Below are positions 1 to 8,875 of a stretch of 64,000 nt of DNA, in pieces; within the stretch, counting starts at the first letter, position 1; each line of letters begins with the position of its first letter. This DNA comes from Pseudogracilibacillus sp. (GTDB taxonomy: Bacteria > Bacillota > Bacilli > Bacillales > Amphibacillaceae): the NCBI GenBank assembly GCA_026169815.1, contig JAPFDT010000012.1:1-64000 (forward strand), given 5' to 3'. The notes under the pieces were generated by a model that saw nothing but the letters and a program-made list of their open reading frames with translations, was not told the origin of the DNA and did not search any database. Made by a program: the position numbers and the translations under genes.

Positions 1-8
1 AGTAGTAG

Positions 9-72
9 ACAAGTGATTTCCCTCCTAGATTTGGTTTTGGTCGACTTTAATTCTACAGGGAAATTCACTTGT
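9..72. repeat. Imperfect inverted repeat downstream of sodA
   Basis: Positions 9-23 and 57-72 are complementary over about 15 bp with one bulged base, separated by a loop of roughly 33 bases. A T-rich run follows on the plus strand. It could be a transcription terminator for an unseen gene to the left or a small intergenic element. Nothing else recognisable is seen in 1-165. Confidence 0.4.
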
Positions 73-165
73 TTTCTATTTTTATGTAAAGAAAAATGGC
101 ATCAGTGGATTTCTCCACCAACACCATTTATTGTACAACCAAAATACCTTGTGTTTTATCTATCA

Positions 166-777
166 TTATTTAGCTTCGTTATAATTTTTTGTTACTTCGT
201 CCCAGTTTACTTTATCCCAAAATGCTTGAGCGTATTCTGGACGTCTGTTTTGATACTTCAGGTAGTAAGCATGCTCCCATACGTCTAATCCTAATAATGG
301 AGTCTGACCTTCCATAATCGGACTATCTTGATTTGGTGTGCTCGTTACTTCAATGTTTCCATTATCTAATACTAACCAAGCCCAACCTGAACCGAAACGA
401 GTTGCTGCTGCTTTTTGGAAAGTTTCTTTGAACTCATCAAAGCTTCCAAACTTTTCATTAATCTTGTCAGCTAGTTCTCCTGTTGGCTCGCCACCACCGT
501 TTGGTGATAATGTTTTCCAGAATAAGCTATGGTTAGCATGACCTCCACCATTGTTTCGTACAGCTGTACGAATATCTTCTGGTAATGCGTTTAAGTCACT
601 AATTAATGCTTCTACTGATTTATCTTGTAGATCTGCATGACCTTCTAATGCTGCATTTAAGTTAGTAACATACGTGTTATGGTGCTTCGTATGGTGAATG
701 TTCATCGTTTCTTTGTCGATAGTAGGTTCTAATGCATCGTAATCATATGGTAAAGCTGGTAATTCAAATTTTGCCAT
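166..777 (-). CDS. sodA: Superoxide dismutase, Mn type
   Basis: Cytoplasmic enzyme that dismutates superoxide to oxygen and hydrogen peroxide. The 203 residues match the usual length of Mn/Fe superoxide dismutases. The four metal ligands are visible: His28 in the HHTKHH motif, His83 in [11 protein letters not shown], and Asp165 and His169 in DVWEHAYY. The glycine-rich GGGH segment and the NQDSP segment (about 149-153) are typical of manganese rather than iron enzymes; the metal assignment is inference. A good AAAGGAG ribosome site precedes the ATG. It stands alone, with the tRNA cluster terminator just upstream, so it probably has its own promoter in 780-880, where I see no strong consensus. 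Confidence 0.97.
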   Translation of the reverse strand: MAKFELPALPYDYDALEPTIDKETMNIHHTKHHNTYVTNLNAALEGHADLQDKSVEALISDLNALPEDIRTAVRNNGGGHANHSLFWKTLSPNGGGEPTGELADKINEKFGSFDEFKETFQKAAATRFGSGWAWLVLDNGNIEVTSTPNQDSPIMEGQTPLLGLDVWEHAYYLKYQNRRPEYAQAFWDKVNWDEVTKNYNEAK

Positions 778-881
778 TATGAATCGCTCCTTTAATTTTT
801 TGATTTCTTTCTATATGTAAAGGTTATCAAAGCTTCCAATATCATGCAAATATTTCGTACTACATTACTATGATTTCAAAT

Positions 882-906
882 AAAAAAACAAGCATTAAGC
901 TTGTTT
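882..906 (-). terminator. Rho-independent terminator of the tRNA cluster
   Basis: Perfect 8-bp stem (886-893 with 899-906) around a short loop, followed on the minus strand by a run of seven U. It lies directly after the last tRNA (Phe) and so ends the leftward tRNA transcript. Confidence 0.85.
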
Positions 907-910
907 TAAA

Positions 911-983
911 TGGCTCAAGACGGAATCGAACCGCCGACACAAGGATTTTCAGTCCTTTGCTCTACCGACTGAGCTATTGAGCC
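911..983 (-). tRNA. tRNA-Phe (GAA)
   Basis: A 73-base cloverleaf: acceptor stem GGCTCAA/TTGAGCC, T loop GGTTCGAT-like, anticodon loop CTGAAAA reading GAA. CCA is not encoded. It is the last gene of a five-tRNA cluster read leftward. Confidence 0.96.
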
Positions 984-995
984 ATATTATTAAAA

Positions 996-1088
996 TGGAG
1001 GAGGAAGAGGGATTCGAACCCCCGCAGGCTTTGACACCCCTTTCGGTTTTCAAGACCGACCCCTTCAACCAGACTTGGGTATTCCTCC
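996..1088 (-). tRNA. tRNA-Ser (TGA), with encoded CCA
   Basis: About 93 bases with the long variable arm of class II tRNAs. The anticodon loop CTTGAAA reads TGA. Acceptor GGAGGAA pairs with TTCCTCC. The next base, in the discriminator position, reads T rather than the G usual for serine tRNAs, followed by CCA. Confidence 0.95.
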
Positions 1089-1113
1089 AATATGTAATTA
1101 TTAAAAATAAAAG

Positions 1114-1187
1114 TGGACCCTGCAGGATTCGAACCTGCGACCGGACGGTTATGAGCCGTCTGCTCTAACCAACTGAGCTAAGGGTCC
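1114..1187 (-). tRNA. tRNA with CAT anticodon, probably tRNA-Ile2 (lysidine type)
   Basis: A 74-base cloverleaf with anticodon loop CTCATAA (CAT). The acceptor stem GGACCCT/AGGGTCC and the CAGACGG-type anticodon arm resemble the Bacillus tRNA-Ile2, whose wobble C is changed to lysidine by TilS to read AUA, more than the elongator Met tRNA present next door. The isotype is inference; elongator Met is the alternative. Confidence 0.8.
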
Positions 1188-1213
1188 AGATATGTATGAT
1201 AAATATATATGTA

Positions 1214-1287
1214 TAGCGGCGGAGGGAATCGAACCCACGACCTTTCGGGTATGAACCGAACGCTCTAGCCAGCTGAGCTACGCCGCC
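1214..1287 (-). tRNA. tRNA-Met elongator (CAT)
   Basis: A 74-base cloverleaf with anticodon loop TTCATAC. Acceptor GGCGGCG and the body GTAGCTCAGCTGGCTAGAGC match elongator Met tRNAs of Bacillus. No G-G-G-C pairs of the initiator type are seen in the anticodon stem. Confidence 0.9.
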
Positions 1288-1290
1288 ATA

Positions 1291-1365
1291 TGGCTCCACA
1301 GGTAGGGTTCGAACCTACGACCGATCGGTTAACAGCCGATTGCTCTACCACTGAGCTACTGTGGA
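1291..1365 (-). tRNA. tRNA-Asn (GTT), with encoded CCA
   Basis: A 75-base cloverleaf including encoded CCA. Acceptor TCCACAG/CTGTGGA, anticodon loop CTGTTAA reading GTT. It is the first gene of the cluster in transcription order. Confidence 0.96.
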
Positions 1366-1541
1366 ATAAATTAGATATTATTATTTAATTATTAAAATGA
1401 TTATTTGAAATATGTATTACTAAATATGTAGTACATTTGATATTATAAGCACAAATTTGTAAGTTGTCCAATGAAATCATTTTTATACATACGGTTTATA
1501 TGTACTTCGCAAAACATCAATCATTTTTGACGACAAGATAT

Positions 1542-1570
1542 AATTTACCATCGATTCACTTTTTTGTCAA
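1542..1570 (-). promoter_or_regulatory. Probable sigma-A promoter of the tRNA cluster
   Basis: On the minus strand TTGACA (1565-1570) is followed after exactly 17 bases by TAAATT (1542-1547). It lies about 180 bases ahead of tRNA-Asn, with no gene in between. The distance is long, so a closer promoter is possible. Confidence 0.55.
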
Positions 1571-1740
1571 CACGTTTTAATACTTTTTTATAAAATAATA
1601 ATAATAACTCGAATTTTATCGTAAAATATACACTTTTTATCCACGATAATATTAGTTATAAAAGTTAACGAAAGAATTTACTAATGATACAATTGACGGA
1701 CACTGCGACGTAATTAAAATATAATTAAAGAGTGATTGTG

Positions 1741-1878
1741 AGAAACTTCGCTACGGAATAACACTGCGCTTTCCGCGGGCAACACCTCAACTACCTCAGA
1801 AACAAAGCCCGTTTCTTCGGGGATTTTCGGTTGTTGCTTTTCCCGCAGGAGTCTCCGTGTTATTCCTTCGCTAAGCTT
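1741..1878. repeat. Dispersed palindromic repeat, family B, copy 1
   Basis: An intergenic element of about 138 bp whose ends are inverted (GGAATAACAC at 1755-1764, GTGTTATTCC at 1857-1866). Inside it are the paired signatures CTTTCCGCGGG and CCCGCAGGAGT. Related elements lie at 20437-20571 and 37728-37863. It folds into a long hairpin on either strand. No coding potential is evident. Confidence 0.8.
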
Positions 1879-2009
1879 TACGCATTGAATGATATTGTAT
1901 TTTTTCATGTTAATTTTGTTCGGATATAGAATACTAATAAATATTTTTTGACATTAGAAAGTTATATATAATATTCATAATTAAATCTGAAAAACGACAA
2001 TATAAAGTC

Positions 2010-2251
2010 ACTGAAAAAGTGTTATTAGTAAATAAAACTACAAACAGTAAGTACAAAGCAGTCCGAATATATGGAGACTCCTGCGGGAAGTAAGAGTCTA
2101 TCAAGACCCCGCAAGGCGTAAGCCTGAGGAGGCTTGATACTCGCCCGCGGAAAGCGAAATATATTCGGACTGCGGCGTCATAATCCAAGCTTTAAGAAGT
2201 GAAGATAACCTTTTCAGTATAAACTTTTAAAAAGAGACTTGACTAATCGTA
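2010..2251. repeat. Dispersed palindromic repeat, family A, copy 1
   Basis: The core at 2058-2173 starts GCAGTCCGAATATAT and ends with its inverse. Between these are GACTCCTGCGGGAA, AAGACCCCGCAAGGCG and CCCGCGGAAAGCG. The core is nearly identical to 20753-20868 and to the inverse of 37430-37546. Similarity to copy 2 extends left into a TCACTGAAAAAGT-TTAGTAAATAAAA flank, and to copy 3 extends right to a GACTTGACTAATCGT flank. Confidence 0.88.
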
Positions 2252-2362
2252 AGAAAGTAACAATCCGTAGTGGAAAAATGCCTAACGCTAAACTAAATTA
2301 TTACAAATGGAAGTTATAGCGCAGTTTACGTTTACGATTCATTATGAAATTACTGCAAAAAA

Positions 2363-2410
2363 ATACATACTATTATTTTTCCAGTGTCTGGATCTAATAA
2401 TAGTATGTAT
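2363..2410 (-). terminator. Terminator after the Na/Pi cotransporter gene
   Basis: A 13-bp inverted repeat (2363-2375 with 2398-2410) sits 17 bases past the stop codon of the leftward gene and is followed by A/T-rich sequence giving U residues in the transcript. Confidence 0.7.
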
Positions 2411-2426
2411 TAAATGTAAAGATTCT

Positions 2427-4058
2427 TTATTCACTTAAAACTTCCTCAGCGATATTTACTGCGTGATCTCCGATACGTTCTAAGTTACTAATAATATCAA
2501 CAAAAACAATTCCTGCCGATCCTGTACATAATCCTTCGTTCATTCGAATAATATGTTTTTTTCTAAATTGTCTTTCCATCTTATCAATTTGATCTTCTTT
2601 CTGTAAGACGACTAACGCCTCTTCCCTATCCATTAGTTCCAGTGATTTCACAGCTTGAGCAACTGTTAAAATTGTTAAATCAAACATTTCATGTAAATCT
2701 TCTCGTGCATGTTCTGTTAAATTAATTTTATTCGTAATTTTATACTCAATTAATTCAACAATGTTTTCAAAGTGGTCACCAATTCGTTCAATATCTCTTA
2801 CTGTATCCATTAAAGATGTATGTAAAGCTCCATCAGCTTCCGATAATGTCTCACTAGATATCGTTACTAAATAATTCGTAATTTCTTTATCAAGATTGTT
2901 TAAAGCCCCTTCTATTTGTCTTGCTACTTCTGCATTTTTATCTTGCAATGACATTACGAAATTACTCGTCTCTTCTAATCCTTGCACACAATATTCACCC
3001 ATACGAATAACTTCAGCTTTTGCTTGTGATAAAGCTATAGTAGAAGATTGTTTAATAAAAACCGGGTCTAAATGTTTTGCTTTATATTCAATCGTTACAT
3101 CTTCTCCTGGTATAATCTTAGTTACTAACCAAGCGAATGTCCCAATAAATGGAAATAATATAATAGTATTAGCAATATTATAACTTCCATGTGCAAATGC
3201 CAGTGTCATTTCAGGGTTTAAGTTTAATGTTGTTTGTAAAAAACTCACGTAAGATGTGAAAAGTCCTAAAATAATCATAAATATTGTTGCACCTATTGCG
3301 TTAAATAGAACGTGTACGAAAGCTGCTCTTCTTGCTGCAACGGATACTCCAATTGATGCAAGCACAGCTGTAATCGTTGTTCCTAAGTTATCTCCTAATA
3401 ATACAGGAAGTGCGGCTTCTAATGTAATAGCCGCTTCCGCATAAAGTCCTTGCAATATTCCGATTGTCGCACTAGAACTTTGCACGATTAAAGTAAATAC
3501 TGTTCCTATAACAAGACCTAGAATTGGATTATCACTCATACTCATCGTTAAATCATAGAACAGGTCCATTGAACTTAATGGAGCCATTCCATTTCCCATC
3601 AGTTTTAAACCGAAAAATAATGAACCAAAACCAAACACGGCTTGTCCAATTACATTCACTTTTTGATTTTTGAAGAAAAAAAGCATAAAAGCCCCTAGCG
3701 CCATTATCGGTAAAGAATATTCACCAATATTAAAACCAATTATAAATGCCGTAATCGTCGTTCCTATATTAGCCCCCATTATAACACCAATAGCTTGGCG
3801 CAATGACATGAAACCAGCATTTACTAAAGCAACGGTTAAGACAGTCGTTCCTGAACTACTTTGAATTAATACTGTTACTAAAATTCCTGCAAGTACTCCT
3901 AAAAATGGATTACTTGTAAATTTATCTAAAATATCGCGTAAGCGTTCACCTGCTGCTTGTTGTAATCCATCACCCATATATTTGATACCAAGTAGAAAGA
4001 TACCTAAGCCACCTATGAAGTCAAAAATAAGGGTCTGTAAGTCAATTGATTCTGTCAA
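2427..4058 (-). CDS. Na+/phosphate cotransporter family protein with PhoU-like tail
   Basis: Integral membrane transporter of the NptA/YqeW family, expected to import phosphate with sodium. The 543 residues show the two inverted transport repeats of the family, each with a QSSS motif (QSSSGTT at 66-72, QSSSAT at 183-188) and a partner glycine loop (GANIGTT at 95-101, GDNLGTT at 212-218). Multiple hydrophobic helices fill residues 10-315. From about 340 on the protein is hydrophilic and helical, like the PhoU domains fused to bacterial members. B. subtilis has its homologue yqeW in the same region. It has its own terminator. Substrate specificity is inferred from family only. Confidence 0.9.
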   Translation of the reverse strand: MTESIDLQTLIFDFIGGLGIFLLGIKYMGDGLQQAAGERLRDILDKFTSNPFLGVLAGILVTVLIQSSSGTTVLTVALVNAGFMSLRQAIGVIMGANIGTTITAFIIGFNIGEYSLPIMALGAFMLFFFKNQKVNVIGQAVFGFGSLFFGLKLMGNGMAPLSSMDLFYDLTMSMSDNPILGLVIGTVFTLIVQSSSATIGILQGLYAEAAITLEAALPVLLGDNLGTTITAVLASIGVSVAARRAAFVHVLFNAIGATIFMIILGLFTSYVSFLQTTLNLNPEMTLAFAHGSYNIANTIILFPFIGTFAWLVTKIIPGEDVTIEYKAKHLDPVFIKQSSTIALSQAKAEVIRMGEYCVQGLEETSNFVMSLQDKNAEVARQIEGALNNLDKEITNYLVTISSETLSEADGALHTSLMDTVRDIERIGDHFENIVELIEYKITNKINLTEHAREDLHEMFDLTILTVAQAVKSLELMDREEALVVLQKEDQIDKMERQFRKKHIIRMNEGLCTGSAGIVFVDIISNLERIGDHAVNIAEEVLSE

Positions 4059-4181
4059 TTATTCATCAGCTCCAAGATTATTTTATACAGTATGTACATA
4101 CATCTTTATTATTGATAAAAACGACACGATTGTAAAGGTTATTATTGATGTTTAACATTAAATTTACAATGGATTGTTTTA

Positions 4182-4823
4182 TTAGATCTCTTCTATTTGT
4201 TTTACTAAAATTCGTGTACCATCTACTTGTTCGACTTGCACTTTTGTACCTTTTTTAATGAATTGTGCATTCGAAATAGCACTATATTCACTGTCATCAA
4301 TTCGAACAGTTCCTACTGGGCGTAAATCTGTCATTGTTTCACCTGTTTTACCAATTAATGCTTGATACGTCTCATTCATTGAAGAATATCCTGCTTCTTT
4401 GGTAAGTCGATCTTTTAATGCAATTTTACTCCACATTTCTCGACGCTTAAATACTTTTAAAAAGGAGAACGAAACTGCAACTCCTATAATAACCCCTATT
4501 ACTGCATATAACCCTGTATATATGTCTGGTGCTGCAATTATGACAGATAAGACCATGCTGAGTAGACCTAGAACTGCTAAAGAGCCATCATTTAATAATT
4601 TTCCATCAATTAAAATTAAAATAAGTCCAATAAAATAAACAGCTAATAATATAGTGAAATTAGCAGGATCATTTAAGTATGCATAAAAGTAAATGGTTAT
4701 ACTAACAATACCCAACACTGCAAATAAACCGCGCATATTCACTAATAATTCACCAATTAAAAACATTGTACCTAAACCGACAATGAGAAATCCTAACCAA
4801 CTCGTCTCAGTTATGATATCCAC
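4182..4823 (-). CDS. NfeD-like membrane protein, short form without protease domain
   Basis: 213 residues with several membrane helices in the first 125, then a soluble C-terminal part of about 60 residues ending in a small beta-barrel-like (OB-fold) segment: GKTGETMTDLRPVGTVRIDD and following. That tail matches the end of the full-length NfeD encoded at 28148-29479, including the ALKDRLT and LRP-G elements. The ClpP-like serine protease domain is absent. Short NfeD proteins are thought to assist membrane microdomain (flotillin) assembly, but no flotillin gene is adjacent here. Confidence 0.85.
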   Translation of the reverse strand: MDIITETSWLGFLIVGLGTMFLIGELLVNMRGLFAVLGIVSITIYFYAYLNDPANFTILLAVYFIGLILILIDGKLLNDGSLAVLGLLSMVLSVIIAAPDIYTGLYAVIGVIIGVAVSFSFLKVFKRREMWSKIALKDRLTKEAGYSSMNETYQALIGKTGETMTDLRPVGTVRIDDSEYSAISNAQFIKKGTKVQVEQVDGTRILVKQIEEI

Positions 4824-4906
4824 AATAAAATCCTCCTTCTTTTATCTCCTCTTACTTTTATTATACTGCTAATTTCTTATTTGTATAATCATTTTTAAAA
4901 TAAAAG

Positions 4907-5018
4907 GGCTGGAACAAAACTATTTCCATACATGAATGTGGATTCATTGCTCCGGAAATATTCCGTTCCAGCTTTGTTTATCCACTTTTTCACGTATATA
5001 ATATGTTTTGTTCCAGCC
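4907..5018. repeat. Inverted repeat element with GGCTGGAACAAAAC ends
   Basis: GGCTGGAACAAAAC at 4907-4920 is repeated in inverse at 5005-5018. A second, partial right-hand arm (GTTCCAGCTTTGTT) sits inside at about 4966-4979. It lies between two leftward genes and may act as terminator or be a small dispersed element. Confidence 0.65.
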
Positions 5019-5057
5019 TCTTGGATTTATATTCCTTCATTTAAAACCAAATTATAT

Positions 5058-5435
5058 TTAAATAAATGGCATAATAAACAACCTTACAATAATAGACAGT
5101 GCCCCGATAACAATAGCTGTATTACCAAGAATAGGCGCTGACTTTGCACGTGCGAATACACCAACAACAATACCAGCGACAGCTAAAATAAATGGTAATA
5201 AAAAGAAAGAAATAACACTTAAAGCAACTGCTGTCCAACCATAGACACTTTGTAAATCCATATCCTCGTCATCTTCATCCACGTCGTCATAATTTAAATC
5301 AACAGCATCATGATCAACGAGTTCCGAAGCAGTTTCTTCATGAAATAAATCATCATCCTCCATACTTGAGTAATCATCTAAATTAGGTCTTTCCTCAAGA
5401 TCAATTGGCTTTGGACGATATTCATTCTTGTCCAT
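5058..5435 (-). CDS. Small membrane protein, YqfX/DUF4190-like
   Basis: 125 residues. The first 65 are very acidic and carry no recognisable motif; the rest forms two membrane helices (about 68-92 and 100-122) separated by an Ala/Arg turn, as in DUF4190 proteins. B. subtilis yqfX lies in the same block near nfo, which supports a homologous relationship. No function is known. An AGGAGG-type ribosome site precedes the ATG. Confidence 0.75.
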   Translation of the reverse strand: MDKNEYRPKPIDLEERPNLDDYSSMEDDDLFHEETASELVDHDAVDLNYDDVDEDDEDMDLQSVYGWTAVALSVISFFLLPFILAVAGIVVGVFARAKSAPILGNTAIVIGALSIIVRLFIMPFI

Positions 5436-5527
5436 ATCTATACCTCCTTTAAATTAAGGTAAGTATAGTTTATGGAATAAAGCTTATTTCATTTATGTTA
5501 TTTCTTACATGTACTGCCTTTATTTAA

Positions 5528-6421
5528 TTAAGCATTCATTATTTTAGTTAATAAATCTTTGTCAAACTGACCGTTTTTAATCATGTCTATTTCAAATTTA
5601 TATGGTGGCTTTTTATTCTTCTTATCTTCGCCTACATAAGGTGTTTCTAATATTTTAGGGATGTCTGTAAAAGCTTCGTGATAAATTACTTCATGTAATG
5701 CATCGAAACCAATATGTCCAAAGCCGATATTTTCGTGACGGTCTTTTTGGGCACCACGTTCATTTTTACTATCATTTACGTGTACGACCTTAATCCGGTC
5801 TAAACCAACAATTTTATCAAACTCTTCTAACACACCATCGACATCTTCAGATATAGCATAACCAGCATCATGAATATGACAGGTATCTAAACAGACAGAA
5901 AGCTTGTCATTATGAGTTACACCATCAATAATTCGTGCAAGTTCATCAAAACTACGTCCGATTTCCGTACCTTTTCCAGCCATTGTTTCTAAAGCAATTT
6001 GCACAGTTTGATCTTGTTCTAATACTTCGTTTAACCCTTCAATGATTCGGTCAATACCTTTATCGACACCAGCTTGGACATGTGCACCAGGGTGTAATAC
6101 GATTTGTTTAGCACCTAATGCTGCAGTTCGTTCAATCTCACTTCGTAAAAAGCGAACCCCAAGCTCAAATGTTTCTGGTTTTACCGTGTTAGCGATGTTA
6201 ATAATATATGGAGCGTGAACGATAATATTATTTATATTATGTTCTTCCATATGTGCTGTGCCTGCTTCAATATTTAACTCTTCTAGTGGTTTTCTTCTTG
6301 TATTTTGCGGTGCACCTGTATAAATCATAAATGTATTAGCACCATAAGATGTTGCTTCCTCACTAGAACCTAATAACATTTTCTTACCACTCATTGATAC
6401 GTGTGATCCTAATTTAACCAT
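5528..6421 (-). CDS. nfo: Endonuclease IV (AP endonuclease)
   Basis: Cuts DNA 5' of abasic sites in base excision repair; in Bacillus it also acts in spore DNA repair. The 297-residue TIM-barrel protein shows the tri-zinc site: His69 in VHAPY, His110, Glu145, Asp179 and His182 in [11 protein letters not shown], His214 in HVND, Asp227, His229 and Glu259. The C-terminal LETP motif is intact. It lies 12 bases after cshB, with which it is probably co-transcribed, as in B. subtilis (yqfR-yqfS). Confidence 0.97.
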   Translation of the reverse strand: MVKLGSHVSMSGKKMLLGSSEEATSYGANTFMIYTGAPQNTRRKPLEELNIEAGTAHMEEHNINNIIVHAPYIINIANTVKPETFELGVRFLRSEIERTAALGAKQIVLHPGAHVQAGVDKGIDRIIEGLNEVLEQDQTVQIALETMAGKGTEIGRSFDELARIIDGVTHNDKLSVCLDTCHIHDAGYAISEDVDGVLEEFDKIVGLDRIKVVHVNDSKNERGAQKDRHENIGFGHIGFDALHEVIYHEAFTDIPKILETPYVGEDKKNKKPPYKFEIDMIKNGQFDKDLLTKIMNA

Positions 6422-6433
6422 TGTTCCACCCCG

Positions 6434-7753
6434 TTATTTCCCTCGTTTTTTATGTGTTGTTTGTTGTAAACGTCGTTTTACTTTTTCTTGTTCTCGTTTC
6501 ATTTTCTTTTTATAGCCAGGTTTTACTTTTTTAGGTTTTTTCACTTGTCTCCAAGCTTCTTGGTCCAATTTTGTTGAAACATTTTTTCTTAACTCGCGTT
6601 TATTATATCGTTTACTGTTAACCCATTCACCGTTTTTAATCTCAGAATATAAAAATGTAATCCCTTGATTTTCTAATTGTTCAATTAAAGGAGCATCATC
6701 TTCTGAATAAAAACTAATTGCTGTACCTTCAAGACCTGCTCGAGCTGTACGACCGACGCGATGAACATAAAAATCTACTTCTTTCGGTAATTCCACGTTA
6801 ATGACATGACTTGTCCCTTTAATGTCAATCCCTCTTGAAGCTAAGTCTGTAGCTACAATATATTCATATTTTAAATCAATAATTGCTTTAACCATTCGCG
6901 TACGTTCTCTACTTGATAATCCACCATGTAAGACACCAACATTTAACCCTTTTTCTTGTAAGTTTTTTGCAAGCTCATCTGCGGATTCTTTACTATTCGT
7001 AAATAAAAGCGCGACATAAGGTTGAATCATTTTTGATAATTCGAATATTTTATCTGCTATATTATGATGTTTACGATCAATTAAGCGATGAGTCATTGTG
7101 TCTGGAGCTAGTCCGCCTTCAATTTTAATATGTGTTGGTTTTTTTAAATACTTTTGAATAAAATGATGTAATTGTTTTGGAAAAGTTGCAGAGAATATAA
7201 GCATTTGAATATCTTTTTTACTGCGTACTAATAAAGTATCGATTGTTTCAATGAAGTTTAAGTCTAACATTAAATCAGCTTCATCAATGACAAAAGATTT
7301 TGCCGAGTAAATGGATAAAACCCCTTCATTTATCATATCTAATATTCTGCCTGGTGTACCAACTACGATATGTGGTGTTGTATTTAATTGGCGTTTCATT
7401 CTTTTTCGATCAAGTCCACCAACAATTAATCTTGCTCTCCAGGCATCTTCTTTGTCAGCTAATGTTGTAATTGTTTTAACTTCTTCCATTAATTGCATTG
7501 CTAACTCTCGAGTTGGAGCTGTAATAACGATTTGCACTTCGTTTTTTGATGGGTCTATATTATTTAACAGCGGTAATAAATAAGCGTGAGTCTTACCAGA
7601 ACCTGTCTGCGACTCACCAATCATACTTTTTCCTGCTAAAATATGAGGTATCGCTTTTTCTTGTATTGCTGTTGGTTTTTTAAAATAGAGTTTATCTACG
7701 ACTTGTAATAATGTCTCATTTAATCCTAGTTGTTTAAAATGTAATTGTTCCAT
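6434..7753 (-). CDS. cshB: DEAD-box RNA helicase, CshB type
   Basis: ATP-dependent RNA helicase, expected to remodel RNA during cold growth and ribosome work. In 439 residues the order of motifs is complete: Q motif near the N-terminus, SQTGSGKT (48-55), PTRELA (80-85), DEAD (157-160), SAT (188-190) and HRVGRTAR in the second RecA domain. The tail is very basic (KKPKKVKPGYKKKMKR), typical of CshB and useful for RNA contact. Position ahead of nfo matches B. subtilis. Its usual upstream partners ispH (yqfP) and yqfQ are not between it and the nif3-like gene. Confidence 0.95.
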   Translation of the reverse strand: MEQLHFKQLGLNETLLQVVDKLYFKKPTAIQEKAIPHILAGKSMIGESQTGSGKTHAYLLPLLNNIDPSKNEVQIVITAPTRELAMQLMEEVKTITTLADKEDAWRARLIVGGLDRKRMKRQLNTTPHIVVGTPGRILDMINEGVLSIYSAKSFVIDEADLMLDLNFIETIDTLLVRSKKDIQMLIFSATFPKQLHHFIQKYLKKPTHIKIEGGLAPDTMTHRLIDRKHHNIADKIFELSKMIQPYVALLFTNSKESADELAKNLQEKGLNVGVLHGGLSSRERTRMVKAIIDLKYEYIVATDLASRGIDIKGTSHVINVELPKEVDFYVHRVGRTARAGLEGTAISFYSEDDAPLIEQLENQGITFLYSEIKNGEWVNSKRYNKRELRKNVSTKLDQEAWRQVKKPKKVKPGYKKKMKREQEKVKRRLQQTTHKKRGK

Positions 7754-7768
7754 TACATCATCCTCCTA

Positions 7769-8875
7769 CTATACGTAACGAAATGGATTTGTATCCACTT
7801 GTGATGTAATACACTCAATTTCTTCGCATAATTGTTTTATATAATCGGCTGTAGCTTGTTTCATTATCTCTTCAATGTAATGCCCTGCATCAATGACAGA
7901 TAAACCCATTTCATAGGCATCTTGTGCTTGGTGAAATGTCATGTCTCCTGTAATGTACACATCAGCACCTTTGTTTTTTGCTTGTTGAATAAATTTTTCC
8001 CCACTACCACCTAAAATAGCAACTTTTTGAATTGTCTTATTTTGATCTCCTGTTACTCGTACTGTGTCAAGATGAAAAGCATCTTTTACTAGTGTACAAA
8101 CGTCTAATAATGAAGCTGGGGTATCAAGTTGTCCTACAATACCTATTCCATATGTTTCTCCGTCTTGAGCTAAATGATATAAATCATAAGCTACTTCTTC
8201 ATAAGGGTGATTTTTTTCAACAATTTGGAGTGCTTGTTGAATATCTTGCTCTTTAATCACTGTTTCTATTTTTACTTCAGCTACTTCAGCGATTTTGTCT
8301 TTCTCACCAATAAATGGATCTGTACCCTCTAAAGGTTTAAACGTACCTGTACCATTGGTGTTAAAAGAACAATGGCTGTAATGACCGATGTGACCAAGGC
8401 CATTATCTCCTAATGCTATGCGAACAGACTCTGCATGTGTTTCCGGCACATATACAACAAGCTTATATAAAGATTCTTTGTGCGTTGTTACTAAATGATT
8501 TTTATTGGATAATTTGAGTGCATCACTTAACATATCATTGACCCCACCGTGTGCAATATCAAGATTTGTATGTGCTGCATAAACAGTAATATCGTGCTGA
8601 ATTAATTTCTTAATTACTTTTCCTTGAAAAGAACTATAATCAATTGATTGTAATGGTTTAAATAATAAAGGATGGTGAGCAATAATTAAATTTACACCTT
8701 GTTCTATTGCTTCATCTACAACCGATTCAACAACATCTAACGTAACCATTATTTTTTTTGTTTCATCGTTGACTGAGCCAATTTGTAAACCGATATTATC
8801 CCAATCGTAGGCAAGATGTTTAGGTGCCCACTTTTCCATTAAATTAAAAATATCTTTATGAGTCCGTGTTGTCAT
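7769..8875 (-). CDS. Nif3-like dinuclear metal-centre protein (YqfO)
   Basis: 368 residues, the long Gram-positive form: an N-terminal half with metal ligands (HHPLLFK at 67-73, HTNLD about 107-111), an inserted middle domain (about 130-235) and a C-terminal half with GGSGEK and DAGHYIEE that completes the metal site. Members form toroidal hexamers; the enzymatic role, possibly GTP cyclohydrolase-like, is unsettled. The start overlaps the end of trmK by four bases, so the two are translationally coupled, as yqfN-yqfO in B. subtilis. Confidence 0.93.
   Translation of the reverse strand: MTTRTHKDIFNLMEKWAPKHLAYDWDNIGLQIGSVNDETKKIMVTLDVVESVVDEAIEQGVNLIIAHHPLLFKPLQSIDYSSFQGKVIKKLIQHDITVYAAHTNLDIAHGGVNDMLSDALKLSNKNHLVTTHKESLYKLVVYVPETHAESVRIALGDNGLGHIGHYSHCSFNTNGTGTFKPLEGTDPFIGEKDKIAEVAEVKIETVIKEQDIQQALQIVEKNHPYEEVAYDLYHLAQDGETYGIGIVGQLDTPASLLDVCTLVKDAFHLDTVRVTGDQNKTIQKVAILGGSGEKFIQQAKNKGADVYITGDMTFHQAQDAYEMGLSVIDAGHYIEEIMKQATADYIKQLCEEIECITSQVDTNPFRYV

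Noticed and set aside
13-288. Possible 91-residue protein on the plus strand at the left edge
   Set aside because: It overlaps the 3' part of sodA in antisense, has no ribosome site and looks like random hydrophobic translation.
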